Shown here: positions 34,060-44,179 of the stretch, piece by piece
Layout of the letters: every line of letters begins with the position of its first letter
Numbering within the stretch: the first letter of the stretch is position 1
NCBI GenBank assembly: GCA_003290165.1
Contig: QNQO01000648.1
Coordinates: 310,001-374,000, forward strand
DNA: 64,000 nucleotides
Origin: Berberis thunbergii
Taxonomy: Eukaryota; Streptophyta; Magnoliopsida; Ranunculales; Berberidaceae
Direction: 5' to 3'
Notes under the pieces: generated by a model
The model's database searches: none
What the model was told of the DNA's origin: nothing
Seen by the model: only the letters and a program-made list of their open reading frames with translations
Made by a program: the position numbers and the translations under genes

Positions 34060-34370
34060 AGAGAGCAAGGAATCCACCGATTCCTCACCAGATTCTGCTT
34101 CTGAAAGCTCTCCGCATCACCAAAGAGGAGCCCCCAAAGTCGCGATTCTAGGGTTTTGGGAAAGTGGGTTTGAGAGTGTCGAGAGAGAGAGAGAGGGTTG
34201 GAGAAGGAATCGAGAGAGGAGTCGAGAAGAAGAGCTCGATTAGTGAGAGGGAATTGTTGCGGGAGGGACGTTTGGGGGGAAATGGTGGCGTGCTTTAGGT
34301 TTGAAGCTGCAGTAGGGAAAGGCCCTGTAGAAAGGTGAAAGGGGGGAGAAAGGCAAAGAGAGCGAGCCAT
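34060..34370 (-). other. Possible first (leader) exon in the CACTA element
   Basis: A minus-strand open stretch with a donor-like CGTCAG/GTCAGG near 34060, followed on the minus strand by an A/T-rich possible intron up to the PIE1-like exon. The CT-rich sequence looks like a 5' leader rather than coding sequence, although it is open from MARSLCLSPPFHLS. It may be the captured PIE1 untranslated exon with its promoter. Confidence 0.3.
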
Positions 34371-34571
34371 GGAGGGAAGGAGAGCGAGACATGGAGGGAA
34401 CTAAAATTTAGAGGAGCGGTAGAGGAGCGAATTCATCTTTTTAATTTCCCCCTCTCTTTCGAAGCGTTTTGATATTCTATTGCTATTAAAATTTAGACTT
34501 TTTAGCTTTCATAGCACTTGTGTTAAAAACGCTACGATAAAATGCTATTAATAGACAATTGTGTTGTAGTG

Positions 34572-35240
34572 TTTCAACAAATACAACTACACCTTTGATC
34601 TCCAAGGGCAGTCAAACTTCAAGTGAGGGTTCCTTCTCATTACAAATAGATCTGCTCATGAAAGAGTTTTTACAGTTGACAACTTGGCGAGGAGAAACCT
34701 TCTCATTGCAAATAGATCTACTCTGCGTGAATTAGATTTAGAATCCATTCCTTATTTTTTTCTTCATTGTATCACAAAATGCAACTGGCGTAGATCTGCA
34801 GCGATTCCAAATGGTTGTTCCAACCGGGGGAACAATCTCAACCAATGGTTTGACCCATGGAACAATAGTAACTCCCCAAGAATGGTAAATGAATTTGCGA
34901 AAAACATCTTATTGCAGTGTTTTGGTTTGTTTGGAAGGAAATAAGCAATTATATTTTTTACGGGAAGAAAAGTGAGCAGTCCATTTGCACAATGGTCATC
35001 CAATAAAGCATGGATTTTAACTGACCTGGCTCCTATTCCTGATCTGATCTTCTTCACAACTGGGAAAGCTTATTCCATTTTTGCTTGCTGTAAGTTCGTT
35101 TTGTTTTATGTCTTTCTTTCTCTTATGTCCTTGTTTCTCTGAGTCTCTTGCTCGGCTGCAATCCTTCTTTTTCTAATTGAAAGTTTGTTTTAAAAAATAT
35201 CTGTTGGAATTCTTAGAATATTTTGTGCTATTCATCCATG
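34572..35240 (+). pseudogene. LINE relic, zinc-binding RT and C-terminal region
   Basis: Frames give VFTVDNLARRNLLIANRSTL followed by LDLESIPYFFLHC, the Cys/His segment annotated as the zinc-binding region of plant non-LTR reverse transcriptases, then QWFDPWNNSNSPRM and FWFVWKEISNYIFYGKKSEQ, typical of the end of that region. The Cys ligand before ELDLES is replaced. Several shifts and stops. The CACTA element at 28516-34571 is inserted in it. Confidence 0.65.
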
Positions 35241-35432
35241 GTGAATGATTTGTTGGTCAGGTTGCAAGACGCCAGTGCTTACTAGTGTGGGGTGGAATCC
35301 ATCTTGGGGTTGGCGTGATGGGAGCCCTTGGCATAACGCTGCTCACGTGTTTCTGCAAGATATCAAGTAATCTATCAACTGAGTGCCCCCTTAAAAAGCT
35401 GAAAGAGAGGAGTGTTGAAAGATTATATGAAA
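35241..35432 (+). pseudogene. Unidentified exon fragment, left of a MITE
   Basis: Frame reading TECPLKKLKERSVERLYE-like sequence is interrupted at 35433 by a fold-back MITE and continues after it as MKAKIRELGSMHTAIFAKEV, then a stop, near 35681. I do not recognise the protein; the helical, charged style suggests a coiled coil. Upstream part starts GGWNPSWGWRDG-like, perhaps another piece of the LINE. Confidence 0.35.
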
Positions 35433-35608
35433 GGGGAATTCTAAATGTCCAGGAAACCAGCGAGGACAGCGATGTGGCGGGGTGAGAGCCGTCCACCTTG
35501 TTCGAAATGCGCTCACAAAAAATGCGACACGCATCCCAAGCAGGGTGGACGGCTCCCACCCCGCCACGTCGCTGTCCTCGCCCGTTTCCTCGACAGCTAG
35601 CATTGCTT
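35433..35608. mobile_element. Fold-back MITE with 9-bp target duplication
   Basis: The two halves are near-perfect inverted copies (GAGAGCCGTCCACC against GGTGGACGGCTCCC). The 9-bp flank TATATGAAA is repeated exactly at 35424-35432 and 35609-35617. Length 176 bp, within one base of the copy at 58648. The 9-bp duplication and end-to-end palindrome fit a Mutator-derived MITE. Confidence 0.85.
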
Positions 35609-35690
35609 TATATGAAATGAAAGCAAAGATAAGAGAACTTGGCTCTATGCACACCGCCATTTTTGCTAAAGAGGTATGAAATTTGCATTA

Positions 35691-36162
35691 TCAAGAGCTA
35701 AAAGTTATGTACCGAATGTGTGCTGAAAGTTCATTCTGCTTCGGTAAATAATTGCAATTGAGTTGAGCAAAACTTTCATTTTACGTCTTTTTTAAATGAT
35801 GAACGATAATGGTGATTGGATATGAATGCTTGAAATGCCAAATTTTATTATTCAAGTGTCTGCACAATGTTGTTCATGCCACACTTCTGCATGTACCTTA
35901 TTTATATAGATTTTTCAACAACACTATTTAAATAGGGATTTAAATAATCACTGCCTATGTTGAATTGCAATGAGAGATTGCACTTCTAGTTGACTCTTGC
36001 TATTAAATTGGTTTTCCATTCTTAAGTAGACAACCAACCAATGGAAAATTTGTTGACATGTGACCTGGACTCTGTTTCCAACGAAAAATGGGCAACCAAA
36101 CAAAGAATTGATTACCATGGCTTATTCGCGGGTATGTTTTGCTGAAATAGAGAATTGATTAC
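35691..36162. other. Spacer before the Tat-like element 2 LTR
   Basis: AT-rich; no gene or terminal repeat seen. Confidence 0.45.
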
Positions 36163-36739
36163 TGATGTGTTTAGATTTGTCTTCGCTGATCTCGGCGATC
36201 TCTGACCTGAAAAATGAGCGGCAATTAAGCCAGGGACTAGTGCCTGAAGGCACTCTGATGTTTAAGTAAGATATTGATGCAAGGAAAATTGAAGACTGTA
36301 TGTAAATTATAATGTGTATGCGTACATTTCTTCCTCGTTCACCATTTCTTATAGCGAGTGCTCTATCCCAACTGTCCCTGCGATCGTGGACGTGATGGAA
36401 GGAGATCCTGGATAAGATCTCACATGTGCATGACTGAGTCTCTTCGACATTTGGCTTTGTTATGACTCAATGCTTGATCGGGCTAAGAGATGATTTTGTG
36501 CGAGTCGATCTCAAGCCTATGACAGCTTTAAGATTCGTTGATGGGCCTCATTGTCTTGGGCCAAGCCCTAAGATCCGTGCTTTTTGGGTTGGCATGTATT
36601 GAGCATGAGCACCTGACTTACGGGCTTAACGACAGTTCGCGCATGAGTCCTCTTGGGACAGCGCTGAAGCTTTTGCGTGTTAGGGTTAGCTCATGCCATA
36701 GGTACGACTATGATCGTATGACTGATTGATGTCTCATCA
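36163..36739 (-). repeat. 3' LTR of Tat-like element 2
   Basis: In plus coordinates it begins TGATGTGTTTAG and ends ATGTCTCATCA, next to a CT-rich tract equal to the reverse complement of element 1's polypurine tract. The part GTGCCTGAAGGCACTCTGATG matches the reverse complement of the LTR1 region around GTGCCATCGGGCACC. Confidence 0.65.
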
Positions 36740-36758
36740 GCTACTCCCCCTAGTTAGT
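36740..36758 (-). other. Polypurine tract of Tat-like element 2
   Basis: GCTACTCCCCCTAGTTAGTG on the plus strand; reverse complement is purine-rich with GGGGGAGTAGC beside the LTR. Confidence 0.65.
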
Positions 36759-36979
36759 GGGTCTGCATGCTAGGCCACTAACTGTCCGAGTGTCTGTGTG
36801 TACGGGCCTACACGAGGTCATGATGATATATTTCGACTCTTATGCTGCATTTATTGTTTGTGCAATGGTTTTTGGTGATTGCTTCACCTGCAAGTCAAAT
36901 CTATATAAACCTTTTTCGAGAGAATCTAACATTTTTGCCTGCCTGAGTTCCTGTTTTCTTGTCAAGAATTCTCTTCAGT

Positions 36980-37708
36980 TGGGTTAGGTGCAAACTGATT
37001 TACGATCATGACTTCTCGATTCTCGCCTGACTGTCTTGCAGCCGAGTTTTTTGGAACGAGGGATCTCACCGACTTTCGCAGCCGGTACCAGGTCCTAGGT
37101 ACTTTAAGGTTAACGCTATGTGCGATGGTGAGTCTTCGATAACCCAAGTGAGGGTACATAACTCCCTGTTCATGAGATTATTTGAGATTTTTGTCATTCC
37201 ATGGTATCGCTTCGGCCCAATTGGCACCAAGGTGGAGGGTTCTGATTGGCGCCCTGACAAGGGCGCAGGCTGCTAGGCTCAGAAGTGGACATTACGTGGG
37301 ATGAAGTCTATGCTATTGAGAGGTCATTTGTTGAGCAACAGTCGCAATTTTTGGTTGCCCTTTTTGAAATGGATTCGCTGGGAAAACAACTGATTGTCTG
37401 TCATGGCTTGGAAGCTCAGCTGCGGGGTGCCCACGAGAGTCTGGATAAGGCTTTGATTGCTCAGGCTAACTTGAAGGTCCGGCTGAAAAGAGTCCAGGAG
37501 AGTCTGGATTAGGCCTAGCTGTCAGAACCGATTTGATAACCGAGTTTGGGGAGTTTGGGAAGATCGGGACAGATTGACAGCTGAGCAGATGGAAGCTGCT
37601 AACTGTCTGACATCTGCCCAAAAGTCTGTTGAAATCCAGAGTGTTCTGGATCATGAATGCGCTGAGTTTTCTCGACGGAAGGAACTCTATGACGGGATTC
37701 TGGGCGTG
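36980..37708 (+). pseudogene. Extra ORF of Tat-like element 2, first part
   Basis: Plus-strand frames opposite to gag. A region around 37040-37260 is shifted and broken; then LVALFEMDSLGKQLIVCHGL and LDKALIAQANLKVRLKRVQE (37285-37512) form a coiled-coil-like stretch. The chromovirus is inserted at 37709; the frame resumes at 43285. Homologous in position to the broken frames at 19022-21530 and 60200-61720. Confidence 0.5.
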
Positions 37709-38156
37709 TGTCAGGACTCAAGGTCAGAGGCCTTCCTAATGGTCTCAAAACTCAAAGTTCCCTTTTGAAAAGTGCCCAAATGCTTAGCATCTATATTATA
37801 GGGGGAATGTTTGAGCTCTTGACTGTGAGGACGTGTTGCCTCCATTGCATAGTCGGGCCAGACTGTACCGCTAGCATTTTTATTATTTTCTTTGCATTGC
37901 TTTTCAACTTCAAACTTGTATTTTCTTCGATCGATAGCATCGAACTAGTCTTGAGCAACGTCCTTCCGAACGTTCCTCCCCATTGTAATCTATTGAATGT
38001 GAATGAGAGTTTTTACTGACTACTGTGCATTGTTATATTGTCTACAGATTGATATTGTGCATTCTCAAGTTAATGTTTGTGCCCGTCAAAGTAACTACTC
38101 ATAGGCTTACTAGTGAATTGGATAGCTAGTGCCGCACGGATTACTAGTCCGTGACA
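37709..38156 (+). repeat. 5' LTR of the chromovirus
   Basis: 448 bp, TG...CA ended. It differs from the 3' LTR at four sites that I could see, near 37763, 37766, 37808 and 38012. Confidence 0.95.
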
Positions 38157-38158
38157 GT

Positions 38159-38170
38159 TGGTATCAGAGC
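38159..38170 (+). other. Primer-binding site for initiator tRNA-Met
   Basis: TGGTATCAGAGC, two bases after the LTR, is the standard plant iMet-tRNA primer site. Confidence 0.95.
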
Positions 38171-38183
38171 TAGAGCTTGTTGA

Positions 38184-39335
38184 ATGCAAACCAGGATGCA
38201 AGAAATAAATGAGCGCCTTAGCGCTATGGAGGAACGACAGACCAGTCGAATGCATAGACTAGAAAGCAGAATGGACCAGCTGAACACTTTGGGAGAACAA
38301 ATTAGTCGGTTGGATGGACTCTTTTCACTGGCAGACAGAGTGGATTCGCTAGCTGAGCATGTTGATAACTTAGAGGGAAGAACAGTCGCAATGGAAGAGT
38401 CGCCTCACCCCACAGCTCAGGTGATGAGTGACTTCCAATTACAGTTGGAGGACTTATTTGCAAGGGTTGTCTTGCTCACTAAGGCCACAGGGACGACTGA
38501 TCACCCTAGGATGAAAGTACCCGAGCCAAAGTCATATGCTGGGGTACGAGATGGGAAGGAGTTAGAGAACTTCTTGTTTGATCTGGAGCAGTATTTTTGC
38601 GCGGTGAACCCCGAATCAGAAGAAGCCAAGGTTACCATGGCGACCATGTACTTAGCAGGTGATGCAAAGCTATGGTGGAGAACCAAATATGCAGATATGG
38701 AAGAAGGTCGCATCCTTATTAGAACTTGGGCAGACCTCAAGAAGGAACTCAGAAATCAATTCTTGCCTGAGAACACTGATTTCTTAGCAAGGAGGAAGCT
38801 CCACACCATCAAACAGACAGGCAATATTCGAGACTATGTCCGACAATTCTCAACTTGCTTGCTAGATATTCGAGACATGTCTGAGAAGGACAAAGTTTTC
38901 TGTTTCATGGAACAAGCTTAGCCGCTTCTACAAGCAGAATTGCAAAGGCAGAAGGTGACAGATATTACAAGTGCTATTGCGGCAGCAGAAAGGTTTGGTG
39001 ATTATATGCCAATGACTGGATCCACTTCGCTCAATCACTCCACAGCTAGAACTGGCAGTACCAATTCAAGATCAGGGTCGAATGCTCGCTCACCTCACCA
39101 AAATTGGGGAAACTCAAGTCAGAACCGAGGAAACTATAATTCTCGGCCGTCCAACCAGAATTGGAGTTCCAACAAAAATTGGAATGCCAGCTCCAGCAAC
39201 TCAAATTACAACAACAAAGGAGGGCAAAACTACTCTGGGCAGTAGAGACCATCTGCCCCTGCCCCATGCATTCTTTGCAATAGCAGAGATCACCCAACAG
39301 GCAAATGTCCATCCAAACCAGCTCTACACTCATTA
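38184..39335 (+). pseudogene. Chromovirus gag with CCHC zinc knuckle (broken)
   Basis: Starts MQTRMQEINERLSAMEERQT, a coiled-coil lead, then the gag core with ELENFLFDLEQYFCAV, AKLWWRTKYADMEEG and LRNQFLPENTDFLAR. A TAG at 38919-38921 and another at 39243-39245 interrupt it. The nucleocapsid knuckle reads CILCNSRDHPTGKC (C-x2-C-x4-H-x4-C) at about 39268-39309. The frame then continues into protease, as in other chromoviruses with one gag-pol ORF. Confidence 0.9.
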
Positions 39336-41345
39336 ATGTCCTTGCTTCAAGCAGAACCTTCTAACCCGACCGCATCGAGCTCGAACCCCACCAACAGTGA
39401 GACCTCCCAAATGGGAGCTCTACGCAAGCTCAATGCTGTCAAAGGAGAAATGTATGAGCACCCACACAAGAAGGCTTTACAATACATCGACATCACTATC
39501 AATGGGTTCCCTTCCCAAGCATTGTTGGATTTCGGAGCGACAGACAATTTTATTGCCCTAGATGAAGCTAGACGTGTGGGTCTGAACTTAGAAGGAGATG
39601 TGGGCAAGTTGAAAGCTGTCAACTCTGAGGCAATCTCTATTAATGGTATGGCTAGAGCTGTGCCACTACAGGTTGGTCCATGGGAAGGAAGATCAAACTT
39701 CTTGGTCGTTCCACTTGATGATTTTAAGGTGATTCTTGGCCAAGAATTCTTCCGAGGAGCTGCAGCAGGACCATTACCTTTCATGGACTCCTTGGGGGTT
39801 TTTCGGACCCAGACTACGCATTGTACCAACCTCAATTCGACCAACAACTCATGATAGAATATTGTCGGCGCTCCAAGTCAAGAGGGGCTTGGCCAAAGGA
39901 GAAGATACATACTTAGCTGTGGCAAAGCTAGAGATGGAAGATGATACTAGCAAAATCCATGAGGAAGTTGCCCAAGTTATTGCTGAATTCAGCGAAGTGA
40001 TGCCGAATGAATTGCCAAAGAATCTACCTCCCAGAAGGCTCATTGATCACGAAATTGAGTTAGTCCCTGGTGCCAAGCCACCCGCACGTAGTCCATATCG
40101 CATGAGCCCTCCAGAGTTGACCGAATTGAGAACACAACTAGATGGCTTGTTGGAGTCAGGATTCATTCGGCCCTCTAAAGCACCTTATGGGGCACCTGTT
40201 CTTTTTCAGCGGAAACATGATGGTAGTCTTCGCCTTTGTGTTGATTATAGAGCCTTGAACAAAGTCACTATAAATAACAAATACCCGCTGCCGCTCATTG
40301 CAGACTTATTCGACCAACTTGGATCCGCCAGATACTTCACAAAACTTGACTTGAGATCAGGTTACCATCAGGTCCGCATTGCTGCTGGTGACGAACCTAA
40401 AACTGCTTGTTCTACTAGATATGGGTCATATGAGTTCTTAGTAATGCCCTTCGGCTTGACCAACGCTCCAGCTACATTTTGCACCCTTATGAATGGCTTG
40501 TTCCGTCACCTTCTGGACAAGTCTGTGGTTGTCTATCTTGACGACATTGTGGTTTATAGTGGGACTATAGAAGAACACCTATATCATTTGCGAGAAGTGT
40601 TCCAAATCCTTAAGGATAATCATCTCTTTGTCAAGAAGGAAAAGTGCTCATTCGGCCAGACCCAGATCAATTTCTTGGGTCATGTTATTGGCAATGGCAA
40701 GATTCGGATGGACATGGAGAAAGTCAAGGCAATCCATGATTGGAACTCTCCCAAGAACGTATCTCAACTACGTTCTTTCCTTGGACTTGCAAACTATTAT
40801 CGTCGCTTCATAAGGGACTACTCTCAAAGAGCTGTTGCCCTAACAAATTTGTTGAAACAAGACCGAACATGGGAATGGGATAGGCAGTGTGAAGCTTCAT
40901 TCCAAGACTTGAAATCGGCCGTGGTGAAAGATCCAGTATTGGCCTTGCCAGACATCACTAAGCCCTTTGAAGTACAAACAAATGCATCTGATTATGCCTT
41001 AGGGGGGGGGGGGTTTACTTCAAGATGGTCACCCGGTAGCATATGAGAGTCGAAAGTTGAATGATACAGAGTCTCGTTACTCAGCTCAGGAAAAGGAATT
41101 GCTAACCATTGTACATTGTTTACGGGTGTGGAGACACTACCTCTTGGGATCTCAAGTTCTTGTTAAAACGGATAATGCTGCAGCAAGCCATTTTCTTACT
41201 CAGAAGATGCTCACCTCCAAGCAATCTCGATGACAGGAAAAATTAGCAGAATTTGACTTAGTATTGGAATACAAGCCAGGGCGCACTAACAATGTAGCTG
41301 ATGCACTCAGTAGAAGGGCGGACCTTGCAGTGCTAACCATACCGG
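39336..41345 (+). pseudogene. Chromovirus protease, reverse transcriptase, RNase H (broken)
   Basis: Protease around 39480-39760: ALLDFGATDNFIALDEA, where the usual D-S/T-G is D-F-G, so probably inactive. A frame change near 39740 leads into the reverse transcriptase, with [39 protein letters not shown] and the catalytic [11 protein letters not shown]. RNase H follows: [13 protein letters not shown] has Asn in place of the first catalytic Asp, then a 12-G run (41002-41013) shifts the frame, and a TGA at 41231-41233 replaces a Trp codon. It ends YKPGRTNNVADALSRR. Confidence 0.95.
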
Positions 41346-41361
41346 TCCGAGCCACACCATC

Positions 41362-42830
41362 TTGGAGAAGATCAAAGTCGGCCTACAGACCGATCCACAA
41401 GCGAAGGCGATTACAGAGTTGATCAAGCAGGGCAAAACTCGACGGTTCTGGATAAAAGATGGAGCAATACTCACAACTGGTAATCGCCTCTATGTTCCGA
41501 GAACTTCTGGTCTGAGGAAAGAACTTTTGAGAGAATGCCATGACACCCATTGGGCGGGACATCCAGGTTGGAGACGAACACTTGCATTGCTAGAGAGGGG
41601 TACTATTGGCCGCAGATACAGGAAGATGTAATGGCCTATGTTCGAACCTGCCTTATTTGCCAGCAAGATAAGGTTGAAAGAGATCGACCAGTAGGCTTAC
41701 TAGAGCCTCTGCCTGTTCCAACTCGCCCTTGGGAAAGTGTTTCCATGGACTTCATTACGGGGTTACCGAAAGTGGAGGATTTCAGAAGTATCCTTGTAGT
41801 TGTCGACCGATTCTCAAAGTATGTGACATTTGTGCCAACCGGACTGACTTGCACAGCCGAAGATACGGCGCAATTGTTCCTCAAGCATGTCGTTAAGTAT
41901 TGGGGACTGCCCGAAAACATTGTTAGCGACCGTGATGCTCGCTTCACAGAAAAGTTCTGGAAGGAGTTGTTCAAGCTCTTGGGATCCAAACTTAATATGT
42001 CAACAAGCCAACATCCCCAATCCGACGGACAGACTGAGCGCTTTAACTCTATGCTTGAAGAATACCTTCGTCATTTTGTAAGTGCAAACCAGAAAAATTG
42101 GGTGGGACTACTTGATGTTGCACAATTCTGTTTCAACTTACAAAAGAGCTCAGCTACTCACTCCAGCCCCTTTCAGTTAGTCACCGGTCAGCAACCATTG
42201 ACACCACATACAGTGCTGACCGGATACCAAGGACCCAGCCCCAGAGCTCTTGAATTTGTCAAAGCCTAGCAGAAAAACATTGAAGTTGCTCGAGCCTATC
42301 TTGAGAAAGCCTCCCGTCACATGAAGAAATGGGCGGACAAGAAGCGACGAATCGATCCTTTTGAAGTCGGGGACTTGGTATTGGTGAAGTTAGATATGTT
42401 CAACAAGTATAAACGAACGGCTAGAGCACACAACAATTTGTTTCGCAAGTATGAGGGACCGGTACAGATTATTGAGAAAGTAGGCAAAGTCTCCTATCGC
42501 GTCAAGTTACCACATTGGCTCCGCTTCACCCATCCTGTCTTCCATGCAAGTAACTTGAAGTCCTACCATGCCGATGCCGCTGATCCCATGTATCTACCCG
42601 AGCATTGCCTAAGCATCCTACTAAGCCAGATCGAGAAGTGGAAGAAATCTTAGCTGACCGTCTCATCAACAACACAGGCCCAGATAGAGAGTATTTGGTC
42701 AAGTGGCAGGATGAACCTCCTTCAGAGATCAGTTGGGAGCCAGTCGAGCATCTACTGCCATACCTCTCAAAGCTGGAAGAGTACTTGGAAAAGTTCGCTG
42801 CGAGGGCGTCAGCGAATTGAGTGTGGGAGA
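41362..42830 (+). pseudogene. Chromovirus integrase with chromodomain (broken)
   Basis: HHCC zinc region: HDTHWAGHPGWRRT then CLICQQDK, with a frame change near 41599. Core with the D-D-35-E triad in SMDFITGLPK, IVSDRDARFT and GQTERFNSMLEEY. A TAG at 42267-42269 follows, then DPFEVGDLVLVKLD and RYRVKL-like C-terminal sequence, another shift near 42605, and a chromodomain VEEILADRLINNTGPDREYL with VKWQDEPPSEISWEPVEHL. Chromodomains of this group guide insertion toward heterochromatin; here the target was another retroelement. Confidence 0.95.
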
Positions 42831-42831
42831 G

Positions 42832-43279
42832 TGTCAGGACTCAAGGTCAGAGGCCTTCCTAATGGTCTCAAAACTCAATGTTACCTTTTGAAAAGTGCCC
42901 AAATGCTTAGCATCTATATTATAGGGGGAAGGTTTGAGCTCTTGACTGTGAGGACGTGTTGCCTCCATTGCATAGTCGGGCCAGACTGTACCGCTAGCAT
43001 TTTTATTATTTTCTTTGCATTGCTTTTCAACTTCAAACTTGTATTTTCTTCGATCGATAGCATCGAACTAGTCTTGAGCAACGTCCTTCCGAACGTTCCT
43101 CCCCATTGTAATCTATTGAATGTGAATGAGAGCTTTTACTGACTACTGTGCATTGTTATATTGTCTACAGATTGATATTGTGCATTCTCAAGTTAATGTT
43201 TGTGCCCGTCAAAGTAACTACTCATAGGCTTACTAGTGAATTGGATAGCTAGTGCCGCACGGATTACTAGTCCGTGACA
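42832..43279 (+). repeat. 3' LTR of the chromovirus
   Basis: 448 bp, preceded by a purine-rich GAGTGTGGGAGAG tract. See the 5' LTR. Confidence 0.95.
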
Positions 43280-43284
43280 GCGTG

Positions 43285-43690
43285 CAAGCCGGATTGCGGC
43301 TAAGCGCAGGTTTGCAGACTACAATAGTAGCCGGTCAAGAGTGCGTGGAGAGCTGTCTGGCTTGAAGGTGTAGTGGGCGGTCAAGGAGAAGGAGTTCCTT
43401 GATGTCGTTGAGATTACTAACTTCAGCAAGGTCGTTGGTAGGCTGGATTTGCTAGACTATATTGCACAAGATCATGCGGCCATTGACCTTTCCTCCTACA
43501 GACAGGTGGTTTTTGCCTGCTTTTAGAATAAGGATTTTTCCTCTTCTAACCTGCAGAATGGTCCTGAGGCCGATCCACCTGTCTAGGAGATGATATCTGA
43601 TCCTATTGTTCCAGAGGTTGCTGTTAGCCCTGAGGTCGTTCTGGATTCTAAGTTGCAAGAGGATGTTCCTGACTCTACTCCTGCTACATA
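43285..43690 (+). pseudogene. Extra ORF of Tat-like element 2, second part
   Basis: Continuation after the chromovirus. Frames give EKEFLDVVEITNFSKVVGRL, DLLDYIAQDHAAIDLSSYRQ and an acidic, proline-rich end EADPPV...VPEVAVSPEVV-like, finishing at TAA near 43690. No function known. Confidence 0.45.
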
Positions 43691-44179
43691 AGCGGGTTTG
43701 AATGAAGAAAAAAATTATTAATGAGAAAAAACTTTTCCTTTGTTTTTTCTTTACGTCTGTGCTTGTAGGTGTATCTAATTATACTTGTCATTTCCAATTT
43801 TGGTTTAGATTAGGATAAGTATACATGTATCTACCCTCTCCTGAAGTAGGGTTTTAGTCTAAATTGAAGCCATTTCCTTGCTTGTCTGAACTCATTTAAG
43901 TCAACAATAAATAATTTAATCTTCTGAGAAAGTTGTAGGATAACCACCTTTGTTTATGCGAGTCTTGTTCCCATAGTGACGTAGTTACTGTCTCCCTTAG
44001 TAGTTGAGCTTGGGAAGCCGAAGATTGCACTGCCTCGCTAGTTTCTGACCTTTATCAGGGTTAGGATGTCTGGTAAACCATCTCTTATCAGACTGGAGTT
44101 TTGTACTATATACCTTCAGTTTTGTCAGTCCTGATAAGGACTTTGAATTGAAGTGGGGTTGCCTCTGCCTTTCTGGTAT
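43691..44179. other. Element 2 interior, no coding sequence
   Basis: Joins the extra ORF to the tandem repeats. Nothing recognised. Confidence 0.45.

Larger units (their letters stand above)
28516..34571 (-). mobile_element. CACTA transposon carrying three host gene fragments
   Basis: Begins CACTACAAGAAAAAA and ends TTGTGTTGTAGTG, the reverse complement of a CACTACAACACAA start; a 3-bp duplication TTT flanks it (28513-28515, 34572-34574). These are hallmarks of CACTA/EnSpm elements. The left subterminal region has about seven palindromic ATAGCGTTT..AAACGCTAT units. No transposase is seen in 6.06 kb. Instead, read on the minus strand, it holds a PIE1-like leader exon, serine carboxypeptidase-like exons and histidine-kinase receiver exons, all in one orientation with introns. 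It is a Pack-CACTA element. Confidence 0.9.
37709..43279 (+). mobile_element. Chromovirus (Ty3/gypsy, Galadriel-like), full length
   Basis: Two 448-bp LTRs begin TGTCAGGACTC and end AGTCCGTGACA; I count four differences between them. A perfect 5-bp duplication GCGTG flanks the element (37704-37708, 43280-43284). A TGGTATCAGAGC primer site, gag with a CCHC knuckle, protease, reverse transcriptase, RNase H, integrase and a C-terminal chromodomain follow in the usual order. Chromodomain plus the integrase style suggest the Galadriel lineage, from memory. Several stops and frameshifts mean this copy cannot move by itself. Near-identical LTRs make it the youngest LTR insertion in the window. Confidence 0.95.

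Noticed and set aside
39347..39847. 166-codon minus-strand ORF
   Set aside because: Antisense shadow of the chromovirus protease.
37708..43142. Two identical protein-like ORFs (37708-38019 and 42711-43142)
   Set aside because: They lie in the two LTRs of the chromovirus.
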